Below, one piece after another: positions 28,850 to 39,433 of a stretch of 64,000 nucleotides of DNA (positions are counted from its first letter, which is position 1; each line of letters opens with the position of its first letter). Below the pieces are notes generated by a model. The model was given only the letters and a program-made list of their open reading frames with translations. It was not told where the DNA came from and did no database searches. The stretch is from JBBRHH01 sp963788015 (GTDB taxonomy: Bacteria > Planctomycetota > Phycisphaerae > Tepidisphaerales > Tepidisphaeraceae): NCBI GenBank assembly GCA_963788015.1, contig CAWBEY010000002.1:1-64000 (forward strand), in the 5' to 3' direction. The translations under genes and the position numbers were made by a program.

Positions 28850-31658
28850 ATGGCCAAAAAGTCGTTTTATATTATTGATGGGCACGCTCAGATCTATCGC
28901 GCCTACTTTGCGCCTTTTCGAGAATTGACCGGACCCAACGGCGAGCCGACCAAGGCCACGTTCGTGTTCACGCAGTGGCTGATCAACCTGATTCAGCAGC
29001 GCAAGCCGGATTACCTGGCCATGGTGATCGACAGCGGCGGGGATGAGGGCGTGTTTCGGCGAGATATTTCCGGAGTACAAGGCCAACCGTCAGCCCAAGC
29101 CGGCCGATTTTCCGGCGCAGGAGCAGCGCATTTTGCAGATGGTGCGCGACGCCGGGATCCCGATCCTGGAAAAGCCGGGGTTTGAGGCCGACGATGTGAT
29201 TGCCACCATGGCCAAGCAATTGTGCGAGGAGGATTGGCAAATTTACATCGTGTCGAAAGACAAGGATCTCCGGCAGATTTTGCGGCCGTGCGTGGCGATG
29301 TATGACATGCAGAGTGGGGATGTGATCGACGCCCAGCGCATGGAGGCCGAACAGGGGTATACACCCGCGCAGGCGGTGGACGTGCAGACGTTGATGGGGG
29401 ATGCGATTGATAACGTGCCGGGAATTCCGGGGGTGGGGCCCAAGACGGCGGCAACGCTGGTGAAGAAATACGGGACGGCCGAGGCGGTGCTGGATCATCT
29501 TGCGGAGCTGACGCCGAAGCTGCGGGAGAACTTTGACAAGTATCGCGACCGCCTGCCAATGGCCCGGCAACTGGTGACGCTGAAGGATAATGTCGAGATC
29601 GACTTCAAGCCTGAGTCGTGCTGCAATCACAAGATCGGCACCGAGCCGTTTCGGAAGCACTTGCAGGAGCTTGGATTCGCAAGCCTGTTGAAGCGCGTGA
29701 ACGAACATCGCGAGCAACCCGCCGACGCACCCGCGTTTCGCAGTGGTCTGTTTGACCATTTCCCGGCCGCGGAACCTGCGATCGCACCAACGAACGGGGA
29801 CGGAGCGACAGCAAAAGTGGTGGATGGGCCGGTGCTGCAGACGGCCGCGAGTTGCTGCTACACACTGATCGACACCGAAGAGAAATTTGGAGAGATGCTG
29901 GCCGAATTGCGCCAGCAGACGCGTTTTGCGTTTGATACCGAGACGGACGATCTGGGGGCGATGCGATCGAATCTGGTGGGTTTTAGCGTGAGTTGGAAGC
30001 ACGGAACAGGATATTACATTCCCGTGCGCGGGCCGCTGGGATCAAAGTATTTGACGGCCGACGAGGTGCTGCCATCGCTTAAGCCGATTCTGGAAGATCC
30101 AACCATTCAAAAGGTGGGGCACAACATCAAGTATGACCTGCTGGTGATGCGGCGGCTGGGCATTCTGGTGAAAGGGGTGGTGCTGGACAGCATGGTGGCG
30201 GCGTTTTTAATCGACGCCAGCCGCTTCAATTACAACATCGACCAACTGGCCAAGGATCTGCTCGGCTTTAAGAAGATCGCCACCGAGGAGATGCTGGGGA
30301 AGGGGAAGAACCAGACGAGCATGGATCGCGTGCCGCTGGATCAGATTGCGGCGTATGCGTCGGAAGACGCGGACATCGCCCTGCGGCTGGCAGATTTGCT
30401 GGAGGAGAAGCTCAACAAGGCGCCGGCCTTGCGCAAACTGTGCGACGAGGTGGAGACGCCGCTGATCGATGTGCTGGTGGAGATGGAATACAACGGCATC
30501 GCGGTTGATCCCGACATTATGCGTGAGCAGAGCGAGGTGCTGGGCAAGCGCGTGGAGGAGCTGCGGGAAAAGATCACTTCCGCCGCAGGATGCAATTTCA
30601 ATCCAGACTCGCCCAAGCAGTTGGCCGATGTGCTGTTCAACAAGCTGAAGCTGAAGGTCGTGAAGCGGACCAAGACCGGACCAAGCACGGATGTGGAGGT
30701 GCTGGACAAGCTGTCGGATGCGCACGAGTGTCCGAAGCTGATCCTGGAATATCGCAGCCTGGTGAAACTGAAAAACACCTACCTGGATAATCTTGGAGAA
30801 TATCTCAGCCCGGTCGATAAAAAGATCCACGCCTGCTTTAACCAGACCGGGGCGGCCACAGGGCGGCTCAGCTGTAGCGACCCCAACTTACAGAACATCC
30901 CCATTAGAACCGATGAAGGGCGGCGCATCCGGCTGGCGTTCATACCGGGGGATGCGAAAAACAACGTGCTGCTGACGGCCGATTACAGCCAGATCGAGCT
31001 GCGCGTGCTGGCGCATTTCACGGAAGAGCCGGCGCTGATGCGATCCTTCGCGGCCGACGAGGACGTACACAAGACGGTGGCGTCGGAGGTGTTTGGCGTG
31101 GCGCTGGACCAGGTGACCAAGGCGCAGCGCAATCAGGCCAAGATCATCAACTTTGGCATCATCTACGGCGTAAGCGCGTTTGGGCTGGCGCGGCGCATCG
31201 AAGGGTTAAGCCTGAAGGCGGCCGACGATCTCATCGCGGCCTACAACAAGCGTTTCCCCAGCATCGAGCGCTTTCTTCAGAAGTGCGTGATGGAGGCGCA
31301 GACGCAGGGGTACGTGGAGACGATTCTTGGCCGGCGTCGGCCGATTATCGAGATCAACAGCCCGGTCCTTTCGATTCGCAACGCCGGCGATCGCATGGCG
31401 ATCAACAGCGTGGTGCAAGGCTCGGCCGCGGATCTAATCAAGATCGCCATGAACAGGGTGTACGCCCGGTTGAAGAAGCAGGACAGCCGCAGCAGGCTTC
31501 TGTTGCAGGTTCACGATGAGCTTGTGCTGGAAACGCCGGCCGACACCGTTGAGCAGGAGGCGCAGATCGTTCGCGAGGAAATGGTGAACGCGATGTCGCT
31601 GAAGGTCCCATTGAAAGTGGAGGTGGGGTGGGGGAAGAACTGGGGCGAGGGCAAGTAA
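28850..31658 (+). CDS. polA: DNA polymerase I
   Basis: A repair and Okazaki-fragment polymerase of about 936 aa. The 5' nuclease domain (residues about 1-300) has IIDGHAQIYRAYFA and DAIDNVPGIPGVGPKTA. The 3'-5' exonuclease domain keeps its DxE motif (FAFDTETDDL), GHNIKYDLLVMR and YASEDAD, so proofreading is probably active. The polymerase domain has motif A DYSQIELRVLAHF, the O-helix (AKIINFGIIYG) and motif C VHDELVLE. ATG 28850 follows AAGGAAG. One frame change near 29058, an extra base in CGGCGAG, splits the first 70 residues from the rest. Confidence 0.97.
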
Positions 31659-31756
31659 CTTTATCACATGCCGGGCGGAACCCGAGCTCCCGCAAACTCT
31701 GGACTCTCACGTTGTGTTGCGATACCTTCCGCGCGGGTATCTGGAAGGAAGGAGCC

Positions 31757-32965
31757 ATGTCGGATCTTCATTTGCTTTCGCCGGGCGGATTTCGCGCGTC
31801 GGGTGTTTATACCGGCATCAAGCGTCGCAAGATCAATGATGTGGGTCTGCTTCTCTGTGATGCCCCGGCATCGGCGGCGGCGCTGTTCACTACCAACAAA
31901 GTGTTCGCCGCGCCGGTGAAGATTGGGCGACTGCACGTGGCCGGGGGAAAGCTCCGCGGCATCGTCGTTAACAGCGGCAACGCCAACGCGTGTACCGGCA
32001 AACAGGGTGAGAAGGATGCGCTCCGAATGTGCGATGTGGCGGCGGAGCTTGCAGGAGCGCGGCGCGAGGAGATGCTGCCTTCTTCAACCGGCATCATCGG
32101 CCATCACCTGCCGATGGAAAAGATCGAACACGGCATCCGAGAATCCGCCGCAAATCTGGGCAACAGCGCCGAGCACGCGCTGCTTTTCAATGATGCGATT
32201 CTTACCACCGATACAAAGCGCAAAGTGGCTGCGTCGTCGATCAAGATCGGAAAGAACAAAATCATCCTGGCCGGCATTTGCAAAGGGGCCGGGATGATTG
32301 GTCCGCGACTCGGGCCGCCCCAGGCGACTATGCTGGCGTATATGACGACTGATGCTCAGGTGGCGCCGCCGCTTTTGCGTCGGCTGATGCAGCGGGCGGC
32401 GGATGTAAGTTTTAACTCCGTCACCATCGACGATCACGCCAGCACGAATGATACGGCCGTTGTGCTGGCCTCAGGAGCGAGCGGGGCGAAAATCACGTCG
32501 GAGCGGGAAGTGAAGTTGTTTTCCGACGCGCTGGTGGATGTATGCGAATCGCTCGCGTATCAGATCGCGGCCGACGGCGAGGGGGCCACGAAGGTGATCT
32601 GCATCAAGGTGGACAAAGCGAAAACCGACGCGGACGCGCGGGCGATTGCACGAGCCATCGCCAACTCGCCGCTGGTGAAGTGCGCCATGAACGGCAACGA
32701 CCCCAACTGGGGCCGGATCGTTTCGGCCGCCGGGATGGCGGGCGCTGCGTTCAACCCCGACAAATGCACGCTGAAACTTTCGGCGACGCCGGTCTTCCGC
32801 AATGGCCAGCCATTGGCGTTCAACGCGGTGATGGTGAGCGAGTCGCTCAAGAGCCCGGAGGTGTGGGTGCATCTGACCTGCAACCTGGGAGCCGGCGCGG
32901 CCATGCTATGGACGTGCGACTTGTCAAAGGAATACGTCTCGATCAACGCCGACTATCACACATAA
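31757..32965 (+). CDS. argJ: Bifunctional glutamate N-acetyltransferase / amino-acid acetyltransferase
   Basis: ArgJ recycles the acetyl group between N-acetylornithine and glutamate in arginine synthesis. It is 402 aa and intact. It begins LLSPGGFRASGVYTGIK and has VVNSGNANACTG. The self-cleavage site lies in KGAGMIGPRLGPPQATMLA: the Thr of ATML becomes the N-terminal nucleophile of the beta subunit. The segment before ATML is about four residues longer than the common KGAGMIAPNMATML. The tail NGNDPNWGRIVSAAG is a strong family marker. ATG 31757 has AAGGAAGGAG. It lies 98 nt after polA on the same strand. Confidence 0.96.
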   Translation: MSDLHLLSPGGFRASGVYTGIKRRKINDVGLLLCDAPASAAALFTTNKVFAAPVKIGRLHVAGGKLRGIVVNSGNANACTGKQGEKDALRMCDVAAELAGARREEMLPSSTGIIGHHLPMEKIEHGIRESAANLGNSAEHALLFNDAILTTDTKRKVAASSIKIGKNKIILAGICKGAGMIGPRLGPPQATMLAYMTTDAQVAPPLLRRLMQRAADVSFNSVTIDDHASTNDTAVVLASGASGAKITSEREVKLFSDALVDVCESLAYQIAADGEGATKVICIKVDKAKTDADARAIARAIANSPLVKCAMNGNDPNWGRIVSAAGMAGAAFNPDKCTLKLSATPVFRNGQPLAFNAVMVSESLKSPEVWVHLTCNLGAGAAMLWTCDLSKEYVSINADYHT

Positions 32966-32975
32966 TAAAATAAAA

Positions 32976-33278
32976 CTAATTCCCACCCACGCGGAAACCT
33001 CGCGGCTTGCCGAGGGGATTGGCCAGGAACTGAAACTGGCATGGCCGGCAGATGCGATACTCGAACCTGCGGTGGACCTGATCCTGAAGATCGTCAGCGG
33101 TCAGGTCGCGCATCTCCTCGATTAACTTTTGCATCTCCTGGTCAAAATCGGATTCTGTCATGTCGCCATTATCCATGGGAGGCATGGAAGGATCGGCAAA
33201 GACATCCATGCGAACGACGTAGCTTGAATGCCGTGGCAGTTGCCGGCCGCACAGATCGCAGGAGATGAGATCCGACAT
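32976..33278 (-). CDS. Small zinc-ribbon protein, unknown function
   Basis: A 100-aa soluble protein. CDLCGRQLP near the N-terminus and CRPCQF near residue 80 form a likely four-Cys zinc ribbon, separated by an acidic, Met-rich helical insert (MDNGDMTESDFDQEM). Such proteins are common in Planctomycetota with no assigned role. It is convergent with argJ, only 10 nt away, and intact. Confidence 0.6.
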   Translation of the reverse strand: MSDLISCDLCGRQLPRHSSYVVRMDVFADPSMPPMDNGDMTESDFDQEMQKLIEEMRDLTADDLQDQVHRRFEYRICRPCQFQFLANPLGKPRGFRVGGN

Positions 33279-33348
33279 GGATCGCGATTATAACGAAAGC
33301 GGCACCGCCACTGTGACGATGCCGCCGTATGTGCTGGGCCACGGGCGG

Positions 33349-34305
33349 TTATTGACCCTTCTGGAAGAACACCCGATACCTGTCCGACGCGCCCATCGTT
33401 CCGTCATAAGCAGCACGGTTGTTGAGGGTCAGGCGGGCGGTGGCGGGGTCGAGCGACAGCATATCGCCTTTGGCCATGCGCCCCGAATAGAGCAGCTTGC
33501 CATTGGTCGTATCGACCACCCACACCGTTCCATCATTGTCGGCGGTGAAGTCGGTTTTGCCGTTGCCTTCAGCGCGAAGATCGGCCATGGCGGGGATGAG
33601 GGCGGGGGCGGTGCTCGCGGGCGTGGCAATTCCGGTGGACATCATGGCCGGGGCCATCGCGCCGGGCTGGAAGAAGACGCGGCGGTTGTCATTGGGCAAA
33701 ACGCCGGCCATGGCGGAGCGTCCGCCGACCGTCATTTCCTGGTCCTTCGGCGCCTTGGGGTCGATCACCATCGTCTCGCCGCGCATCACGTGCCCGGCGT
33801 AGATAACGGTGTTGTTGTCGGTATCCACCACCCACACCGCCCCATCGGTAGTTGGAGTGAACTCGACGCGATCCTTGCCTTCTCCGCTGACCATCGCCTG
33901 GGCCGGCACCTGGGCGGGCCTGGCAATGGTGGAGTCATGGACGACGTTTGGCGAAGGCACTGGCGGGCCTTCGAGGAAGAACACCTTGTGATCATGACGG
34001 GCCACGCCTTTGTCGGCCACCACGCGATCGTTAACGATCAGCTTGCCTGTATCCGGGTCAAGAACGACACGGTCGCCGCGTTTGACCTCGCCGGACCAGA
34101 CGATTTGGTTGGAGCCCGGCTCGGTGACCCAGATCGTCCCATCCTGGGATGAGTTGTAGACGACGCGCTCGTCACCCTGGGCCTTAAGTGATGCCGTTGG
34201 AGGCACGTCGCGCGGCCGATCGGCGGCGCATCCGGTGAGTCCTGCCATCATCAAACCTGCCAACGTGGCCAGCACAAAATGTCGTGTTGCGATTCTGCTG
34301 AACAT
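33349..34305 (-). CDS. Lipoprotein with three tandem beta-type repeats
   Basis: A 318-aa exported lipoprotein. The signal peptide ends in the lipobox LTGC near residue 24. Three homologous units of about 70 residues follow, at about 41-110, 135-210 and 240-318. Each contains DGT/A-x-WV-x-D, a short turn, an I/L-Y/W-S/A-G strand, a K/R-GD/E turn, a DP motif and a closing RVFF or KVFF. Pro/Ala-rich linkers join them. I chose Met 34305 because the reading frame upstream lacks signal character. The frame is intact. The repeats do not match a family I can name; the folds may be small beta barrels. Confidence 0.65.
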   Translation of the reverse strand: MFSRIATRHFVLATLAGLMMAGLTGCAADRPRDVPPTASLKAQGDERVVYNSSQDGTIWVTEPGSNQIVWSGEVKRGDRVVLDPDTGKLIVNDRVVADKGVARHDHKVFFLEGPPVPSPNVVHDSTIARPAQVPAQAMVSGEGKDRVEFTPTTDGAVWVVDTDNNTVIYAGHVMRGETMVIDPKAPKDQEMTVGGRSAMAGVLPNDNRRVFFQPGAMAPAMMSTGIATPASTAPALIPAMADLRAEGNGKTDFTADNDGTVWVVDTTNGKLLYSGRMAKGDMLSLDPATARLTLNNRAAYDGTMGASDRYRVFFQKGQ

Positions 34306-34415
34306 GACAACCTCGCTGTGAATAGACAATCGTGGCGGCCTTCGTCCGGTAAACACTTCCTAAAAGGAAAGGCCGCTGAAGGTAGCACGCTAACTATGCA
34401 ACGCGGGTGCCAGTT

Positions 34416-35225
34416 TCAGATGCGGCCAATGCGGCGGAAGCGTGCAATGGCGAGCTGGTAGGCGCCGTATGCGATCAGTCCGCCCCCGGCCGCCGCAAGG
34501 TAAATGCGGCCATGCGGCGCAAGCGCCAAGGCCCGCAAGGCCCCGCCTACGCCCCGGGCCTCGCCGGGGTCGGAGTGGAAAGCGGCGCGGCCGACGAAGA
34601 GGCCGGTCATGCCGAAAACGATTCCCCGCGCGGTCTCGCCGATTTTTCCCAGGGTCGTCAACCGTTGGTGCCAATCGGTGCTGAGGCGGCGCGGGTCGAG
34701 TTCGTCGATCATTCGGCCGCGCCACGCGCGGATCAGGTTCCAGATGCCCCAGCCGATAATCATCGCTCCGGTTGCCGCCGTCAGCCATCGTCCCAGTGGC
34801 TGGTGCATAAGCCTTTGGGTCCAGCCGCGAACGCCGCCGCCGCGTTCGTGTTGTCCGCGAAGCATCTCGAAAGCTGCCCAGGCCAGGCCAAGAGACACCA
34901 GGCCATTGCCCAGTTGCCCCGCCCGCGTCGCGAGCGCTCTCCAGGATTTTCCAAGGCCATCCACATCATCAAATGACTGCACCACCCGCCAGAGTGCATA
35001 AAGCACCCAGCCGGCCGCCAATATCGCCAGCAGGCACATCCCAAAGTCTGTTTGAACAAGGTCCCGCATCACCCTGTGGCTGCCGGCCGACGCGTCATCG
35101 TGAATGCCAACGGCGGCCGTCGTTGCAAGCGAACCCATCATCAGATAAATCATCCCGCGCCAGGTAGCCCAGTCGGGCTGTGATGCGCAGCCAGAGCGGC
35201 AACCCGCCAATGCTGCTGGATTCAA
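34416..35225 (-). CDS. DUF1206 membrane protein
   Basis: A 269-aa membrane protein with six predicted helices in three pairs, the DUF1206 arrangement. Each pair begins with an ARG- or WRG-type motif (TWRGMIYLMMGSL, then the pair around RAGQLGNGLVSLGLAWAAFE, then ETARGIVFGMTGLFVG) and ends with a YA/YG-x-W or YGAYQ motif. The frame is intact. The start at 35225 is uncertain: the first helix begins only about 22 residues later and no Shine-Dalgarno sequence is obvious. Function in the family is unknown. Confidence 0.7.
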   Translation of the reverse strand: MNPAALAGCRSGCASQPDWATWRGMIYLMMGSLATTAAVGIHDDASAGSHRVMRDLVQTDFGMCLLAILAAGWVLYALWRVVQSFDDVDGLGKSWRALATRAGQLGNGLVSLGLAWAAFEMLRGQHERGGGVRGWTQRLMHQPLGRWLTAATGAMIIGWGIWNLIRAWRGRMIDELDPRRLSTDWHQRLTTLGKIGETARGIVFGMTGLFVGRAAFHSDPGEARGVGGALRALALAPHGRIYLAAAGGGLIAYGAYQLAIARFRRIGRI

Positions 35226-35297
35226 GCCGGATTTGATGCTCTGGGGGCCATGGGCGGTACTTCATCGGTCAAGAAAAACCAAGTTGCAGGATTTCAT

Positions 35298-35325
35298 TTG
35301 ACCCGGCTCCTGGACTGGATATACT
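35298..35325 (+). promoter_or_regulatory. Sigma-70-type promoter for the MarR gene
   Basis: TTGACC at 35298-35303 and TATACT at 35320-35325 are separated by 16 nt. Transcription would start near 35332, just ahead of the ATG at 35349, which supports that start over the in-frame Met at 35250. Confidence 0.5.
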
Positions 35326-35348
35326 TCCCACATGCAACTATTGATCTG

Positions 35349-35834
35349 ATGCAAGGAAAGGTCACGCTATCGTCTGATGCCTGCGCATTGGAGGTGCTGG
35401 ATACGGTGCCGTTGGTGATGCGGATCATCCGCAAGCATATGCGCCGCCACCGCTCGGGGCTGACGGTGCCGCAGTTTCGCAGCCTTTGCTTCACGAGCAC
35501 GACGACCGGTTGCTCCCTTTCTGCGGTTGCTGATTTTATCGGTTTGTCCCTGCCTGCCATGAGCCGGTTGGTCGATGGGCTGGTTGAGCAGCAGTTGATG
35601 GAGCGCCGTCCATGCGATGACGACCGGCGGCATGTGCGGCTGTCGGTGACGCCTGCGGGGGAGGTGGCGCTGCGGGAAGCGCGGCAACTGGCGCAGGCGG
35701 AATTGGCCAACATTCTTGGTCGGCTCACTGCCAGACAGCGTGCCACCGTCATTTCGACCATGGAAATGTTCCGCGATGTGTTCGCGCCGGAACTGGCCGA
35801 CGAGGATGAAGACGTCGACGATCTCAAGGGATAA
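35349..35834 (+). CDS. MarR-family transcriptional regulator
   Basis: A 161-aa winged-helix repressor. The N-terminal dimer helix (LEVLDTVPLVMRIIRKHM) precedes the HTH GCSLSAVADFIGLSLPAMSR and the wing DDDRRHVRLSVTPAG. The last residues are acidic (DEDEDVDD). It lies 61 nt upstream of the RND pump gene on the same strand, the common MarR-efflux arrangement, and probably represses the pump. A palindrome at 35866-35882 in the gap is a candidate operator. Confidence 0.9.
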   Translation: MQGKVTLSSDACALEVLDTVPLVMRIIRKHMRRHRSGLTVPQFRSLCFTSTTTGCSLSAVADFIGLSLPAMSRLVDGLVEQQLMERRPCDDDRRHVRLSVTPAGEVALREARQLAQAELANILGRLTARQRATVISTMEMFRDVFAPELADEDEDVDDLKG

Positions 35835-35865
35835 GCATTCGTCCGTGGCAGCGCCTCGATTTCTA

Positions 35866-35882
35866 CAATTATTAACCAATTG
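35866..35882. promoter_or_regulatory. Candidate MarR operator palindrome
   Basis: CAATTATTAACCAATTG is an imperfect palindrome with 5-bp perfect outer arms (CAATT/AATTG). It lies between the MarR stop and the RND start, 13 nt ahead of the pump ATG, where repressor binding would block expression. Confidence 0.4.
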
Positions 35883-35895
35883 ACTGAGCTGAATT

Positions 35896-38800
35896 ATGTG
35901 GATTGTTCGTCTTGCACTTCGCCGCCCGTACACGTTTGTCGTCATGGCGATAGCGATCGCGCTGCTGGGGGTGGTCGCGATCATGTCGATGCCGACCGAC
36001 ATTTTTCCGGAAGTGGACATCCCGGTTATCTCAGTGATCTGGCAATATCCCGGCATGTCGCCGGCCGAGATGGAGGGGCGGATTATTCGCAGCTATGAGG
36101 GGATTCTCACCACGACCGTTAACGATATCGAGCACATTGAAAGCCAGGCGCTCAACGGCGTGAGCGTGACGCGCGTTTACTTTCAGCCTGGCGCGAAGAT
36201 CGCCGAGGCCGAGGCGCAGATTACGGCGGTGTCGCAGACTGGCCCTGCGCCTGCTTCCACCGGGATCGCAGCCGCCGCTGATCATGCGCGTACAGCGCTT
36301 CGACGGTGCCGATCCTTCAGTTGTCGATGGGGAGCAACACGCTCTCGGAGCAACAGCTCTTCGACATCAGCGCCCAATTTTTTCGCACTGAGCTCGCGAC
36401 GGTGCAAGGCGCGATGATTCCCTGGCCTTATGGCGGCAAGCAGCGGCAGATCATGGTCGATCTCGACCCGGACAAGCTTTACAGTTTCGGACTGTCGGCC
36501 GCCGATGTGTCGAACGCGCTGAACATCCAGAACCTGATTCTGCCTTCTGGCACTGCGAAGATGGGAACGCAGGAGTATTACGTCCGCCTGAATTCCAGCC
36601 CCGATCTGGTGGAAGGCATTAATGACATGCCGATCAAGACGGTGAACGGGACGACGATTTTTATCAAAGACGTCGGCCACGTCAGCGACAAATATCTGCC
36701 GCAGACCAACATGGTTCACGCGGCCGGCAAGAAGGGGGCGCTGCTCTCGATTTACAAGCTGGGCAAGGCCTCCACGCTCGACATCGTGAAGCGCGTGCGC
36801 GACACCATCCCAAAAATCTATCCGCGCCTGCCCAACTATAAGGAACTGAAAATCACGCCGCTGTTTGACCAATCCGTCTTTGTTCGCGCGTCGATTGTTG
36901 GCGTCGTGAAGGAGGCGATTATCGCGGCCGCTTTGACCGGCCTGATGATCCTGATCTTCCTGGGGTCGTGGCGCAGCACGCTGATTATCTGCGTTTCCAT
37001 CCCGCTTTCAATTCTGGTGTCGATCATCGTTCTATGGGCAGTGGGAGAGACGCTCAACGTGATGACGCTTGGGGGCATGGCCCTGGCCGTAGGTATCCTG
37101 GTCGATGATGCGACGGTTGAAATTGAAAACATCCACCGCAACCTTCACCAGCGCAAGCGCCTGGTGCGGGCCATTCTCGACGGGCGCAGCAGATCGCCGT
37201 CCCGGCCTTTGTTTCCACTCTGTGCATCTGCATCGTGTTTGTTCCCGTGGTCTTCATCACCGGCCCGGCGCGCAGCCTCTTCACGCCGCTGGGCATGGCA
37301 GTGGTGTTTGCGATGCTGACAAGCTATTTGCTAAGCAGGACGCTGGTGCCGACCCTCGTGCATTATCTGCTTGAGAACGAAGTGTCGCTGTATGGCGGCC
37401 AGGAGCAGGAAGGGATCAGGCACACGCACGAGGATCCCAACAAGCATGTCACCTTCGCACGCTCGCTCGCGTGGGGGGCGATTGCGCTGGGCGTGCTGGC
37501 GGTTGGCGTGCTGTTGCTCGGTTTGATTTATCATGTGCTTCCCGCCACCACCAAAGAGTCGGTGCAGAACGTGATCCCGGATTGGGTGCTGGGTTTCCCT
37601 CAGAGTATTACCATGAACACTCCGCGCAGGCGCTCGTCTACGCTGATGCGCATTGCCGTCTTTGGCTTCGTCATCCTCGCGGGGCTTTATTACATCTTTC
37701 AGAACAACTGGATCTGGCGCACGCATCAGGCCTTTGACAAGCAGTTCGAAAAATTCCGCAGGTTTTACGGCGGCTTTCTCGCACTGGCGCTCGAGCATCG
37801 GATGGTGACCACCATCGCGCTGGTCGTGTTTATTCTCAGCTCGGCGCTGTTGTTCCCGTTTGTCGGGCGGGACTTTTTCCCGGCGGTGGACGCCGGGCAG
37901 ATCCGCATGCACGTGCGCGTGCCCCCCGGCACGCGGCTCGAAGAAACCGAGAATTATTTTGCGCGGGTGGAGGATTACCTGCGCCATACCATTCCGGCCA
38001 AGGAAGTTTCCACGATGCTCGACAACATCGGCATCCCCAACAGCGGGATTAATCTTTCGGTGAGCGACGGGTCGCAGATTTCGCCGGCGGATGGAGAGAT
38101 CATGATCGCCCTGAACGAGAACCACCATGCGACGGCCGGGTATGTGAAGAAGCTGCGCAAAGAATTGCCCCAGCGTTTTCCGGGCGTGATGTTCTACTTC
38201 GCACCCAGCGACATCGCGACGCAGGTGTTGAACTTTGGCCTGCCCGCGCCAATTGACGTGCAGGTGCTTGGGCCCAAATCGTCGAACGAGAGAAATCTGG
38301 AGATTGCCGAGACATTGCGGAAGCAGATCGCGGCCATTCCCGGCGCGGCCGACGTTCATATTCACCAGGTGTCCAACACGCCAGACGTGCGCGTCAACGT
38401 TGATCGCACCATGGCCGACCAGATGGGCCTGACCCAGCGCGACGTGGCGAACGATCTGCTGGTTTCGCTTTCGTCCAGCGGCCAGACGTCTCCGAATTTC
38501 TGGCTCGATCCCAAGCGCGGCGTGAGTTATCAGGTGGCGGTGATGACGCCGCAATACAAGGTGAACTCGATGACCGCGCTGCAAAACACGCCGGTTGTCA
38601 CGCCGGGCGTGCAGGATGCGCAGCTCCTGGGGAATCTAGCCACGGTGGAGCGGGGCTCCAGCCCGTCCAACGTCACACACTACAACATCGCACCCACCTT
38701 CGACGTGCAGGCCAATGTGCAGGGGTCTGATCTGGGGTCGGTGTCGGATCGCATTGAAAAGCTGGTCGCCGATGCGCGCAACACCGCCCCGGCCGGCACA

Positions 38801-39400
38801 ACCATCACCCTGCGCGGGCAGGTGGAAAGCATGAACTCCTCCTTCAGCGGGTTGGCCAAAGGAATCATCGGCGCGATCGTTCTGGTTTATCTGCTGATGG
38901 CGGTGAATTTCCAGTCGTGGCTTGACCCGCTGATCATCTTAATGGCGCTGCCGGCGGCGATGGCGGGAATCTTGTGGATGCTATTCGCCACCCGCACGAC
39001 GATCAGTGTCCCGTCCCTGATGGGCTCGATCATGTGCATCGGCGTCGCCACCGCCAATAGTATTTTGATGATCACCTTTGCCAACGATCAGCGCAAGGAG
39101 CAGGGCATGAACGCTCACGATGCGGCGCTGGCGGCCGGCATGACGCGGCTGCGCCCGGTCATCATGACTGCGCTGGCGATGATCATCGGCATGTTGCCCA
39201 TGTCGCTGGGACTGGGTGAAGGGGGCGAGCAAAACGCGCCGCTGGGCCGGGCCGTGATCGGCGGACTGAGCGCCGCCACCTTCGCGACGCTGTTCTTCGT
39301 GCCGGTTGTCTACAGTGCCCTGCGCATCCAGCCCCCCCACCGTGCCGTGGAACCCGAATTGCAGGAAGAAGGCGACTGGGTGCCCCAGGCGCAGTCGTAA
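35896..39400 (+). CDS. RND-family multidrug efflux transporter
   Basis: An inner-membrane proton antiporter of about 1168 aa that would pump toxic compounds out through a tripartite complex. The N-terminus MWIVRLALRRPYTFVVMAIA is followed by the PTDIFPEVDIP motif of HAE1-type pumps. The central proton-relay helix contains GGMALAVGILVDDATVEIEN with the two Asp residues, and the second half has PSLMGSIMCIGVATANSILM. Two extra hydrophobic segments (about residues 524-545 and 583-605) sit between the two halves. Frame changes near 36240-36300 and 37185 break the gene. The adaptor gene follows after 33 nt. Confidence 0.92.
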
Positions 39401-39433
39401 AGAAACCGATTAACATTGAAACGAGACTGATTT

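Noticed and set aside
37331..38584. 417-codon minus-strand frame over the RND pump
   Set aside because: His/Arg-rich antisense shadow with no motif; the pump's coding signal on the plus strand is continuous there.
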